From Baffinella frigidus (taxonomy: Eukaryota; Cryptophyceae; Cryptomonadales; Baffinellaceae), in NCBI GenBank assembly GCA_026770585.1, contig MU646304.1:714484-725013 (forward strand): DNA of 10,530 bases, written 5' to 3'. The notes beneath the pieces are model-generated. The model searched no databases, was not told the origin of the DNA, and was given only the letters and a program-made list of their open reading frames with translations. Both the position numbers and the translations under genes were made by a program. Of the stretch, positions 1 to 6,287 are shown piece by piece; positions within the stretch are counted from its first letter, which is position 1, and every line of letters begins with the position of its first letter.

Positions 1-77
<77 letters not shown>
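1..77. other. 77-base poly-G run at window start
   Basis: The first 77 bases are all G with no interruption. Ordinary sequence begins at 78. A pure G run this long at a sequence edge is more likely an assembly or sequencing artefact (for example a no-signal tail or a mis-assembled G-rich end) than a biological tract. A genuine G-tract at a contig end next to telomere-like DNA cannot be excluded from sequence alone. Confidence 0.85.
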
Positions 78-397
78 CGTCGTCCATTGGGAGGCGCCTA
101 GATGGCGGGGCGTCGTGCTTGGGAGGTGAGACGTGCGCGGAGGTTGGCGCGCGGCTGGCACAAGGGAAATCCCAGCGGTGTTTTTCTTGGAGGAGGAGGT
201 GACGCGAGCGTCGGGGCGCCGCCGCGGGAGGTGCGGCGTGAGCGCTGCACGAAGGAGAGAGGAGAGAGGAGCAGCGGTGTCGGGGCCTGGCGCACCGGCG
301 CGCCGGTTCCCACGCTCCTCCTCCGCAAGCCCGTCGCTCCTCCTCCCTCCTCCCCCGCTTGCGCGCAGCGCTCTCCCGCCCCGCACCAGCGCGCGCC
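78..397. other. GC-rich 3' flank of the minus-strand gene, no feature seen
   Basis: This stretch lies beyond the stop codon of the minus-strand gene. It is GC-rich, with purine-rich blocks (240-290) and pyrimidine-rich blocks (312-362). Open frames on the plus strand here run on antisense to the minus-strand gene and have no recognisable protein features. No AATAAA-type polyadenylation signal is seen on the minus strand. Confidence 0.5.
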
Positions 398-1177
398 TCA
401 CCACTTCTCCCACATGAGATCGACGCTGGTCGCTGGCTGGGCTTCTTCCCCCTGTTGTCCGAGCGGCGGGCACTCCGTGGGCACTCCGGGGGAGAAGAGG
501 GGAACGGAGGGGAGGAGAGCAGGGGACGAGTTTGCCTGGCCCATCCTGGGGATTCCAGGCATGATTCCTACAATTCCAGGCATGCCTGGGATCCCGACAG
601 GCATGCCTGGGATCCCGACCCCCTGGTGGAGCATCATGTTGGAGAACCCGTTCTCGAGGATGAAGGGGGTAAGGTGGGGGTGGGGGGCGATGGGATGGAT
701 GTGGGGGGACGACTCCGCTGATGTGAATGTTGAGAAGTGCCCCGACGACTCCCTCGAGGAGACGGCGGAGGTGACGTAGACCTGCCCCGTGTCGGTGGAT
801 GTCACGAAGACCTGCCCGGACTCGGTGGCGGTCACGAAGACCTGCCCCGCCTCGAGGGCCGGGACGAAGATCGGCCCTGCCTCGGTAGCTGCGACGAACA
901 CCGGCACCGACGTGGGAACGTTCTCCAGGACGACGTTCTCGATGATGGTGCACGGGATTTGGAGGGAAGAAGGGTCTTCCACGGGGAGCATGTGGACCAC
1001 CCCGTGAGGTGTCGAGGGGAACACCCCGAAGGTCGCCCCGAGCTGCATCTGCATCACGACCTTCTCGAACGTGTTGGCCAGCTGATCAGTGTCCGCCCCG
1101 GCGCGCAGCGCCAGGAGCGTCCGCATCTCATTCACGCTGTCGAAGAGCTCTTTTTGGTGGGGGTCGATCGTGTTCAT
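398..1177 (-). CDS. Hypothetical protein with decapeptide repeats and Gly/Pro/Met/Ile-rich tail
   Basis: I do not recognise this protein. The reading frame gives 259 residues from the ATG at 1177. Residues 1-91 look like a folded region, starting with an amphipathic helical stretch (MNTIDPHQKELFDSV). Residues 92-141 are five tandem decapeptides of pattern [PQ][VI][FY]V.(A/S)..(A/S/T)G, such as QVFVTATESG, which suggests short beta strands. Residues 186 to about 212 are built from GIPGMP-type units, followed by a Pro/Ser-rich tail ending MWEKW. No signal peptide or membrane segment is evident. Codon third positions are strongly G/C from M1 onward, which supports real coding. Another in-frame ATG at 1249 would add 24 residues, but there the third-position G/C bias drops and the -3 base is C, whereas the ATG at 1177 has A at -3. 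Upstream introns cannot be excluded. A heat-shock-like element and a TATA-like site lie upstream. Confidence 0.6.
   Translation of the reverse strand: MNTIDPHQKELFDSVNEMRTLLALRAGADTDQLANTFEKVVMQMQLGATFGVFPSTPHGVVHMLPVEDPSSLQIPCTIIENVVLENVPTSVPVFVAATEAGPIFVPALEAGQVFVTATESGQVFVTSTDTGQVYVTSAVSSRESSGHFSTFTSAESSPHIHPIAPHPHLTPFILENGFSNMMLHQGVGIPGMPVGIPGMPGIVGIMPGIPRMGQANSSPALLPSVPLFSPGVPTECPPLGQQGEEAQPATSVDLMWEKW
578..619. repeat. Tandem 21-bp repeat encoding GIPGMPV units
   Basis: Two exact 21-bp copies (578-598 and 599-619) lie inside the minus-strand gene. Each contains the palindrome-like AGGCATGCCT. They encode consecutive Val-Gly-Ile-Pro-Gly-Met-Pro units. Identity at every base points to recent tandem duplication. 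Confidence 0.75.
755..904 (-). repeat. Five 30-bp coding minisatellite units
   Basis: Five consecutive 30-bp units (904-875, 874-845, 844-815, 814-785, 784-755 on the minus strand) encode the decapeptide repeat of the gene. The core on the plus strand is a variant of GACGAAGACCTGCCC. The units differ by substitutions but keep frame and the V-F-V core, so the array looks maintained as protein sequence. Confidence 0.75.
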
Positions 1178-1363
1178 ATTGCCGCTGCCCCACAACACCC
1201 CTCCCTGATCTCGAGATCGTATGGGGGACCCAAGGGGAGCAAACGACATCCGTAAACGGGTGGGTCCCACTGGGGGAGTTCCTTCGACGTTCCTAGCTAG
1301 ATTCGGGGGATTTGGGGAAGGAACCCATTCCCCCAAAAGCAGAAACGACAATTGAAACGAGGG

Positions 1364-1372
1364 TATTTTTAG
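1364..1372 (-). promoter_or_regulatory. TATA-like A/T element upstream of the minus-strand gene
   Basis: On the minus strand this reads CTAAAAATA, about 190 bases before the ATG at 1177 and about 50 bases downstream of the heat-shock-like element. Its position fits a core promoter, but a 9-base A/T match is weak evidence by itself. A minus-strand ATG at 1328 would open a short upstream frame that stops within about 11 codons. Confidence 0.3.
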
Positions 1373-1412
1373 AAGGTCACGCCCATGTTGCTGACGAGGC
1401 GAAGATGACTGG

Positions 1413-1442
1413 CTAGAACAACGTTCTAGACTGTTCTAGAAC
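1413..1442. repeat. CTAGAAC/GTTCTAG inverted-repeat cluster
   Basis: CTAGAAC (1413-1419) faces GTTCTAG (1423-1429) across 3 bases as a perfect inverted repeat. The adjacent GTTCTAGAAC (1433-1442) is a perfect 10-bp palindrome. An A-rich run follows (1443-1450). Confidence 0.7.
1424..1441. promoter_or_regulatory. Heat-shock-element-like site (four alternating TTC/GAA units)
   Basis: The sequence TTCTAGACTGTTCTAGAA contains TTC, GAC, TTC and GAA spaced exactly 5 bases apart. This fits the heat shock factor consensus of alternating nTTCn/nGAAn pentamers with one mismatch (GAC for GAA). It lies about 250 bases upstream of the ATG of the minus-strand gene. It overlaps a larger inverted-repeat block (1413-1442) made of three CTAGAAC/GTTCTAG units, so it could also be the site of another dimeric regulator. 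Confidence 0.4.
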
Positions 1443-1966
1443 CAAAAAAATAGACAGGAAAAAGCCGTTTCCGCACACCAAAGCACCAGCGCCAGGCGGG
1501 GATGACCCCAAGACTGGGCTTCTACCGACGCCCCCTTCGTCGCTCGACGCCCCGGCTCCGTCCTGAGAGGAGTCCCCGTGCCTCACCATGGCGTGGGTTG
1601 GGGCATGGACCTGCTCCGCCTGGTCCTGGCCTCGCCCCGGCGGATGGTTCGTGCCCTCGCTCGTTGGTAGCTGGAGCTTTTATACTTCAACCATGGGATA
1701 CCATGAGCCTCATAAAGGCTGGCTTGGGTTCGGTGTGTGGGCGAGCGTGTTGCCATTTGGCACTCCTCAAACACCCCAAGAGAGCCACCCTGTATCCCCT
1801 CTTCACGAGCCTCTGCACTGGAGAGCGAAACGCGATCCGAAAGCAAAAATGCTTTCTCGCCATGGTTCCGTTCGGGAAGGGGGCGCGGCAGGCATATGTT
1901 GGGATAAATTAAAACATAAATGACCTAAAGGCTTGTCCTACTGGGCGAGGCGTTCCAGTGAATGAT
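1443..1966. other. No gene recognised
   Basis: Mixed-composition sequence. Open frames of 87 to 136 codons overlap each other on both strands, but none has recognisable domains or a clear codon bias. I see no strong repeat here. Confidence 0.4.
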
Positions 1967-1984
1967 CCACCCCTTAAGGGGTGG
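1967..1984. repeat. Perfect 18-bp palindrome with F1-like core
   Basis: CCACCCCTTAAGGGGTGG is a perfect palindrome. Its centre CCCTTAAGGG resembles the CCCTTAAG ends of the F1 foldback family (4742-4831, 4951-5054, 7521-7625), joined end to end. It could be a remnant left after loss of an F1 interior, or chance. Confidence 0.5.
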
Positions 1985-2059
1985 TTATCGATACAGGCGT
2001 TAGAGCCCTGCGTCTCGATCATCTCTCCCCCGTTGCGGTCAGTCCACAATTATGCGTGA

Positions 2060-2106
2060 GCCTCGGTCGGACAGGTGATGAGGCTCATCACCTGTCCGAC
2101 CGAGGC
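2060..2106. repeat. Perfect 47-bp palindrome (23-bp arms, 1-base centre)
   Basis: Arms 2060-2082 and 2084-2106 are perfectly complementary around a single G at 2083. Each arm contains the core CGGTCGGACAGG. A 21-base stretch starting at 2056 recurs exactly, in reverse complement, at 5732-5752. This shows the arm is a dispersed repeat and not a one-off palindrome. Confidence 0.9.
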
Positions 2107-2177
2107 GTACACCTAAAGGACGAAAGGGTATTCTCCACATCGCAACGTGGGGCCCAAGGTGGTGGAGGGGTTTTCTG

Positions 2178-2213
2178 CTCTCCTTGCGTGGCATAAGTGG
2201 CCCGCAAGGAGAG
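2178..2213. repeat. Hairpin with 11-bp perfect arms
   Basis: CTCTCCTTGCG (2178-2188) and CGCAAGGAGAG (2203-2213) are perfectly complementary with a 14-base loop. The flanks 2107-2177 and 2214-2486 show no gene I can support. A frame ending at 2467 overlaps an AATAAA at 2463-2468 but lacks an ATG start and recognisable content. Confidence 0.65.
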
Positions 2214-2486
2214 TGGTCCACATATTTTGGCCCTGTCCGCCATCCGCTCGAAAGGAGGTGCACGGGGCAACTGTGTGTGGATTAGGCGGAGGCCCTCACA
2301 CAGCGGGTGCTCTGCGGGGAAACATCAGGGAACTGAGGGGAGCTCGCTCTGATGGATCCCCCAATATGGGTAGTGGCAGTTTCTTGGATAGGAAAGCTTT
2401 GGTGCAGTTCCCAGATGCTTTTCTCAACTCGCCTGATTTCTGCGCCGTGCATTTCTCTTTCGAATAAAGTCAATGAGTGTCAATAA

Positions 2487-2546
2487 GTGGTGTCCGCCTA
2501 TGTTGGGAGCTCGAAGAACCTCAAGGACCTAAAGGACCTAAAAAGG
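2487..2546 (+). pseudogene. Coding-like fragment VSAYVGSSKNLKDLK, copy 1
   Basis: From 2490 the plus strand reads VSAYVGSSKNLKDLKDLK. The same peptide recurs at 2632 (plus) and ending at 3313 (minus). Differences among the copies fall mainly at codon third positions (for example GTT/GTG and CTC/CTA/CTT), which suggests descent from a translated sequence. There is no ATG start and no recognisable full gene around it. The parent protein is unknown to me. Confidence 0.4.
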
Positions 2547-2607
2547 TTACGGCAGCAATACGGCAGCACGCACGGGTTTAGCCCCCCCGCTGCCATGACT
2601 CCCCCTA

Positions 2608-2682
2608 GGCTTTTCTGCAGAACCAGTTCCGGTGTCCGCCTATGTGGGGAGCTTGAAGAACCTAAAGGACCTAAAGAATCTA
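2608..2682 (+). pseudogene. Coding-like fragment, copy 2
   Basis: In the frame set by GTG at 2632 this reads GFSAEPVPVSAYVGSLKNLK followed by DLKNL. It shares both the VSAYVGS core and the preceding VP with copy 3. The most open frame through this DNA is a different one, so if this was once coding it is now only a fragment. It may instead be a dispersed DNA repeat that happens to be open. Confidence 0.4.
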
Positions 2683-2863
2683 AACCCTGGAGGCGGCAGG
2701 GCCGTCCAACAGCTCCGATCCACTCTGGAGGCAACCCTTTTGGTGTTTTGGTGCTTTGTATTACACTCACATCGAAGGCCACACCTGCCTCACTTTTGAA
2801 GAGGCGGACACAATCTACGGATGAGCTCCTTAGGGACAAATCTTAAGTCTATCTTCCACAGAT

Positions 2864-2886
2864 GCGCCCGGATTCCGGGCGCTTTT
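2864..2886. repeat. GC hairpin followed by T-run, terminator-like
   Basis: GCGCCCGGA (2864-2872) and TCCGGGCGC (2874-2882) form a perfect 9-bp stem with a 1-base centre, followed by TTTT. In a bacterium this would look like an intrinsic terminator. Here, with no bacterial gene context, I treat it as a palindrome. The surrounding stretch 2690-3050 shows nothing else I can support. Confidence 0.5.
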
Positions 2887-3227
2887 GTATTGGAGTTGAC
2901 TTGAGAAACCATTGATTTGCCCAGAACTTACCTCCAGGGTGGAGCGTTGGCGAGCGGGGAAAGAGGGCGGGCGGGCTCGTCTCAGGTAGGCAACTTGGAT
3001 CGAAGAGGAGTGGGCATGAACTCAGGAGAATGAGCTCTGTAACGGAGTACTAGGACAGTGGGTAGAACTGTAGTAGGCCGTCACAGTGAGCGGGTACGTG
3101 TCGTCCACGAAGCACACCCTCCTCCCTTCTTTCCGTTAGGTCCTTAAGCCCAGTTTTGCTCAGGCAGTGCCTGGTTGCGCGCGTTGGCATTCTCCGGTCG
3201 AGCCACTGCACGCGAGCATAGAGAGTC

Positions 3228-3240
3228 GGGGGGGGGGGGG
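3228..3240. repeat. 13-base poly-G run inside a short inverted repeat
   Basis: Thirteen consecutive G are flanked by GAGCATAG (3213-3220) and CTATGCTC (3250-3257), a perfect 8-bp inverted repeat. Length errors in this run are likely in any sequencing read. Confidence 0.7.
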
Positions 3241-3266
3241 CTTCTCCCGCTATGCTCAGAGCTACA

Positions 3267-3337
3267 TGTTTTAGGTCCTTAAGGTTCTTTGAGCTCCCAA
3301 CATAGGCGGACACCGGAACTTGTTCCGTAGAAAGGCC
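3267..3337 (-). pseudogene. Coding-like fragment, copy 3 (inverted)
   Basis: On the minus strand this reads GLSTEQVPVSAYVGSSKNLK followed by DLKHV. It matches copy 2 over about 24 codons, with roughly nine base differences. Five of these are at third positions, two at first and two at second positions. It lies in inverted orientation about 650 bases from copy 2. An open frame continues on the minus strand to about 3050, without recognisable features. Confidence 0.4.
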
Positions 3338-3721
3338 ATGCTTCCTCTCGGATCACATCAAGCCACCCTGTACAGAGGATCGCGGCAGAACCCCTTCAGG
3401 GTAAGGAAGCGTGCAAGGCTACCTCCCCTGGAAGCCTGCTACGAGGAACCACTGGATTGCAACCGACACGTCTTATCCGACGATTTTGCATGGTGGCAAA
3501 CGTCATTTTACGCGAGAAAAAATCCATTTTCTCCAAAAGTGGCCGATTTGTGAAGAACGATTGTGAACTGACCACAATTCCCGAATTCTAGACGGTCGTT
3601 CCGCATAGTGCTCGTGAAGATCCGCGTTAGCAAGAAGCCTCCTGTTTGTTCTCCTGCATTGGGAACGGCAGCCACTACCCGCGCCCTCTCCGCATGTTCC
3701 CTCCCGCAGGCGTTTGAGCGG
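3338..3721. other. No gene recognised
   Basis: Unique-looking sequence between the inverted fragment and the telomere-like array. A 77-codon frame exists but lacks an ATG start and recognisable content. No strong repeat is seen. Confidence 0.4.
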
Positions 3722-4103
3722 TTCGGGTTCAGGGTTCAGGGTTGAGCAACCCTAAACATTAAACCTCAACACCCTAAACCCTTCACCCTCAACCTTAAAC
3801 CCTAAACCCTAAACCCTAAACCCTAAACCCTAAACCCTAAACCCTAAACCCTAAACCCTAAACCCTAAACCCTAAACCCTAAACCCCTAAACTCTAAACC
3901 CTAAACCTGAAAACTTAGACCCTGAAACCTAAACCTCAAACCCTACAGCCTAAAGCCTGAATCCCGCATCCTGAACCCTAAACCCTGAACCCTAAACCCT
4001 AAACCCTAAACCCTAAACCTAAACCCTAAACCCTAAACCCTAAACTCTAAACCCTAAACCCTAAACTTTGAACTCTACACCCTGAACCCTACACCCTAAA
4101 CCA
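3722..4103. repeat. Telomere-like CCCTAAA array with head-to-head left edge
   Basis: From about 3747 the plus strand is CCCTAAA-type heptamers. They are essentially perfect from about 3796 to 3885 (about 13 units) and degenerate on both sides (CCCTGAA, CCCTACA, CTCTAAA). At the left edge, 3725-3746 reads GGGTTCAGGGTTCAGGGTTG, the opposite strand orientation, meeting CAACCCTAAAC directly. This G-strand to C-strand switch is the arrangement expected of two telomeric ends joined head to head, though the G-rich side is only about three units. Confidence 0.9.
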
Positions 4104-4552
4104 TGCCACCAGCCCTCAGAGTGGGGGCAAATTCTCTTTCTCTAAGCCCCTGATGTGTACCACACCACACAGCGGACTACGGAAAGAATAATGGTTCAGA
4201 ATCAAGGCTTTTCCGGTTACCTTATCCGTAGGAGCCTCCCCTAGGTGCTTACAGACTGCCTACCGTAGGGTAATAGGTCTTATCGCTTGAGAGTTGTTTG
4301 AAATCCCTTCGAAGTCCGCTTTGTGGGTCGCCGGCTCCGATTGGAAAGGGCGCGATGTGCGACCTCCGATTGAACAGGGCGATTTGTGACTGAATTTCGA
4401 GTAGATCGAAAGGGGCTGGTGGTCTTATGCTCCTAGGCATATCCTTACGGTAGGACCCTAGGGCGGTGCGTGTCCTTATTCGCGAGTAACGCCTGTAACT
4501 CCTGTACATGCAGTCCGCCCCTGCGCACGAACCCCATTCCTCCTCCCCCAGC
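4104..4552. other. Degenerate foldback-rich DNA, partial F3 copy
   Basis: No gene is supported. 4165-4240 resembles 4557-4630: both have a CACACAGCGG stretch followed by TTACCTTATCCGTAGGA. It is therefore a partial copy of the F3 element next door. CCTACCGTA (4259-4267) is complementary to TACGGTAGG (4446-4454), so this may be a larger decayed foldback. Confidence 0.45.
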
Positions 4553-4724
4553 CTCCCCACACAGCGGGCTACAAAGGAATTTTCGGCCTGAATCGGGCCG
4601 GCTTTCCGTTACCTTATCCGTAGGAACCCCCCTACTTCCCTACGGTACCTTACACTGTAGGGTCTATGGATTATCCAATTCCGGTTTATTCCAGAAATCT
4701 CTGTGTTTTCCGCTGTGTGGAGAG
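4553..4724. mobile_element. F3 foldback element with CCACACAGCGG ends
   Basis: CTCCCCACACAGCGG (4553-4567) and CCGCTGTGTGGAGAG (4710-4724) are inverted repeats with one mismatch over 15 bp. Inside, CCGTAGG and CCTACGG form a 7-bp stem, and CGGCC/GGCCG another short one. The left half recurs at 4165-4240. The 172-bp length and lack of an open frame fit a non-autonomous element. No target-site duplication was identified. Confidence 0.5.
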
Positions 4725-4741
4725 GACAAGAACTGGAAGGG

Positions 4742-4831
4742 TATTCCTTAAGTGGTGGACGGGTCATACTTGACCCCAAGTAGGGCGTAGGCCCTACGGA
4801 GCGTAATTGGCTGCTCACCACTTAAGGGATA
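4742..4831. mobile_element. F1 foldback element, copy a (90 bp)
   Basis: TATTCCTTAAGTGGTG (4742-4757) and CACCACTTAAGGGATA (4816-4831) are inverted repeats with one mismatch over 16 bp. Two internal hairpins are seen: GGGTCA/TGACCC (4761-4776) and GTAGGGC/GCCCTAC (4780-4797). Ends match the other F1 copies at 4951, 5181 and 7521. No protein frame fits inside. Confidence 0.65.
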
Positions 4832-4879
4832 TCTACAGCCCCCCCCTCCCCTGCAAGCAGCACCCAACCCAGGGAGGGC

Positions 4880-5083
4880 TACAGGGGAACCTCGCTCATA
4901 GGGCCTCTAGGCATAGCCCTACTGATGGGTCCTAGGAGGAGGCGCTTTCTTATCCCTTAGGTGGCGGACGGGCGAATATTCGCCCTAACTCGCCCTAGGC
5001 AGGTCCTAGGGCCCTACCGTAGGGCGTATGAGACTACTCACCACTTAAGGGATAAGAAAGCGCCTCCTCCCGTACCCATGTAC
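4880..5083. mobile_element. F2 foldback element, copy c, interrupted by an F1 copy
   Basis: The left part TACAGGGGAACCTCGCTCAT matches the ends of the F2 copy at 6620-6742. The right end GTACCCATGTAC (5072-5083) matches that copy's GTACCCCTGTAC end. The interior corresponds to F2 in inverse orientation with a deletion, then breaks at TTCTTAT where the F1 copy at 4951 begins. Around the F1 copy there are 30-bp arms (4935-4964 and 5041-5070) with a single mismatch, so the composite is one large hairpin. I read this as F1 nested in F2. Confidence 0.5.
4951..5054. mobile_element. F1 foldback element, copy b (104 bp)
   Basis: Ends are TATCCCTTAGGTGG and CCACTTAAGGGATA, with one mismatch. Internal hairpins are the perfect palindrome GGGCGAATATTCGCCC (4970-4985) and GCCCTACCGTAGGGC (5011-5025, 7-bp arms around one base). 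Between them lies CTAGGCAGGTCCTAGGGCC, which is shared with copy c. It appears inserted in an F2 element. Confidence 0.65.
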
Positions 5084-5180
5084 TTGTGACTGAGTTGGTC
5101 GGCCTGGCACTGAAGGCAGAGCTAAATGTGCACTGTTCAGATAGGCGTGCGAGACGTCTAAAAGTTTGGTGATTTTTTTC

Positions 5181-5286
5181 TCCCTCAAGTGGCGAGGCGG
5201 TCAAAATTGACCACCAAGAGGTCCTAGGCAGGTCCTAGGGCCCTGTGGTAGGGCAGGGCGTACGGGCCTACTCGCCACTTGAGGGA
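5181..5286. mobile_element. F1 foldback element, copy c (106 bp)
   Basis: TCCCTCAAGTGGCGAG (5181-5196) and CTCGCCACTTGAGGGA (5271-5286) are a perfect 16-bp inverted repeat. Internal hairpins are GGTCAA/TTGACC (5199-5212) and GCCCT/AGGGC (5240-5254). The ends carry CCCTCAAG/CTTGAGGG, where other copies have CCCTTAAG/CTTAAGGG. The same change appears in both arms. Confidence 0.7.
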
Positions 5287-5305
5287 TAGATATCAAGATC
5301 TGGAT

Positions 5306-5444
5306 CCCCCGCAGTCTGGGGATACTACCCTGAGAGGAGGAAAGGACCGCACGTGCAGTGGGCTTATATCTCCTTATAGTGGACGTGACTGTGTGTAAAG
5401 TCACTCCGGTCATCCTACACGGGGCAGTATCCCCAGACGCAGGG
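5306..5444. repeat. F4 foldback with GTCTGGGGATACT arms
   Basis: 5314-5330 and 5422-5438 are complementary with one mismatch over 17 bp (core GTCTGGGGATACT), and looser pairing extends outward. The loop of about 91 bases contains a GTGACT...AGTCAC pairing. Only one copy is seen in the window. Confidence 0.6.
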
Positions 5445-5730
5445 TCGCTAGCTGAACCACGCCCCAGAGAGGTGGTAGAGTATTATCCCGACTGAAAGGG
5501 GGGTAATCTCTGCCCACAGGGCAGGCCACGGCCCACACACAAGCGGAGAGATTGATAATTTATTGCCAAACAACCAGCGTCAGTGCCGCACATGCTCGAC
5601 GCATTGTGCCACCACTTACTGTACCCCGTGTCGGCCGCTCATAGGAGCATTTTCCGGATGGATTTCAACTCCACCTCCTACACACAAGCGGAACCAAAGA
5701 TAGCTTCAGTAGTCAACCACCGAGGCTCGT
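5445..5730. other. No gene; short repeat CACACAAGCGGA twice
   Basis: CACACAAGCGGA occurs at 5536-5547 and 5681-5692. AATCTCT and AGAGATT flank the first copy as a short inverted repeat (about 5504 to 5552). No coding region is supported. Confidence 0.4.
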
Positions 5731-5731
5731 A

Positions 5732-5752
5732 ACCTGTCCGACCGAGGCTCAC
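5732..5752 (-). repeat. 21-bp exact copy of the 2060 palindrome arm
   Basis: This stretch (core CTGTCCGACCGAGGCT) is identical over 21 bases to the reverse complement of 2056-2076. CCGAGGCTC also occurs just upstream (5720-5728), making a short direct repeat. It directly abuts an F2-like foldback. Confidence 0.7.
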
Positions 5753-5853
5753 ACAGGGGTGCTTCGCTCATGAGGAGGCGCACCCCCCTAGGAACCTACA
5801 GTACAGTGTAGGCCTATCCCCACAGTGGTCCTAGGGGGGGGCGCGGCTCTTTA
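5749..5853. mobile_element. F2 foldback element, copy b (right end truncated)
   Basis: ACACAGGGGTGCTTCGCTCA matches the F2 end seen at 6620 (ACAGG.GTACCTCGCTCA). The CCCCCCTAGGA arm (to 5793) pairs with TCCTAGGGGGGGGCGCGGCT (5829-5848). Two internal hairpins are CCTACA/TGTAGG (5795-5812) and CCAC/GTGG (5820-5828). The right-hand outer end is missing. Confidence 0.55.
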
Positions 5854-5930
5854 CAAAACTGCACGTTTTATGGGTTGAAACCCCAAATAAAAAACGGATT
5901 GGTGGCCTTCGCTGGAACTTGTCGGCCACA

Positions 5931-6060
5931 CTAAACCCTACACCCTACACCCTGCACCCTACACCCTACACCCTACACCCTGCACCCTACACCCTACACC
6001 CTACACCCTACACCCTACACCCTACACCCTACACCCTACACCCTCAACCCTCAACCCTAC
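5931..6060. repeat. CCCTACA heptamer array
   Basis: About 17 heptamers of CCCTACA with a few CCCTGCA, and CCCTCAA at the right end. This is the C-rich strand of a TGTAGGG variant. The same variant in opposite orientation ends the window (10391-10530). The open frame over it (TLHPTPY-type repeats) follows from a 7-bp period and is not a gene. Confidence 0.95.
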
Positions 6061-6160
6061 ATGTAGCCTTCCTGGCTCTACGCGGTTGTGACACCTACGT
6101 TACAATTATTAACTTTCGGCGAAGATGTACACTGTATTTGAACCAAGAAAACAATACATC

Positions 6161-6275
6161 TGCCCCCCCCCCCCTTCTTAGTCGGCCTCCTCCTCTTCCC
6201 CCTCCTCTTTTTCCTCCTCCTCCTCTTCCTCCTCCTTCTCCTCTTCCTCCTCCTCCTCGCTCTCTTCTTTTGCCT
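6161..6275. repeat. Poly-C run and CTCCTC pyrimidine tract
   Basis: A run of C (about 6162-6173) is followed by nearly pure pyrimidine sequence of CTC and TTC units to about 6272. Such a tract can form triplex DNA under supercoiling. The Pro/Leu-rich frame across it is a by-product of composition. Confidence 0.85.
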
Positions 6276-6287
6276 GGTTTAGCGCAT

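Noticed and set aside
102-779. 225-codon plus-strand frame
   Set aside because: It lies antisense to the better-supported minus-strand gene, whose codon third positions and peptide repeats are coherent. The plus frame is Arg/Gly/Pro-rich with no recognisable features.
1502-1923. Overlapping 111 to 136-codon frames on the plus strand
   Set aside because: Two plus frames and one minus frame overlap. None has a consistent codon bias or recognisable motif.
2147-2467. 106-codon plus-strand frame ending at an AATAAA
   Set aside because: It begins with GTG, not ATG. It crosses an 11-bp hairpin and has no recognisable domain. The AATAAA overlap with the stop may be chance.
2864-2887. Rho-independent terminator
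   Set aside because: The hairpin plus TTTT fits the bacterial pattern, but the window is eukaryotic in character and no gene ends just upstream, so it is listed only as a palindrome.
4249-4821. Frames of 70 to 103 codons across the foldback cluster
   Set aside because: They run through inverted-repeat elements, change composition at element borders, and have no conserved features.
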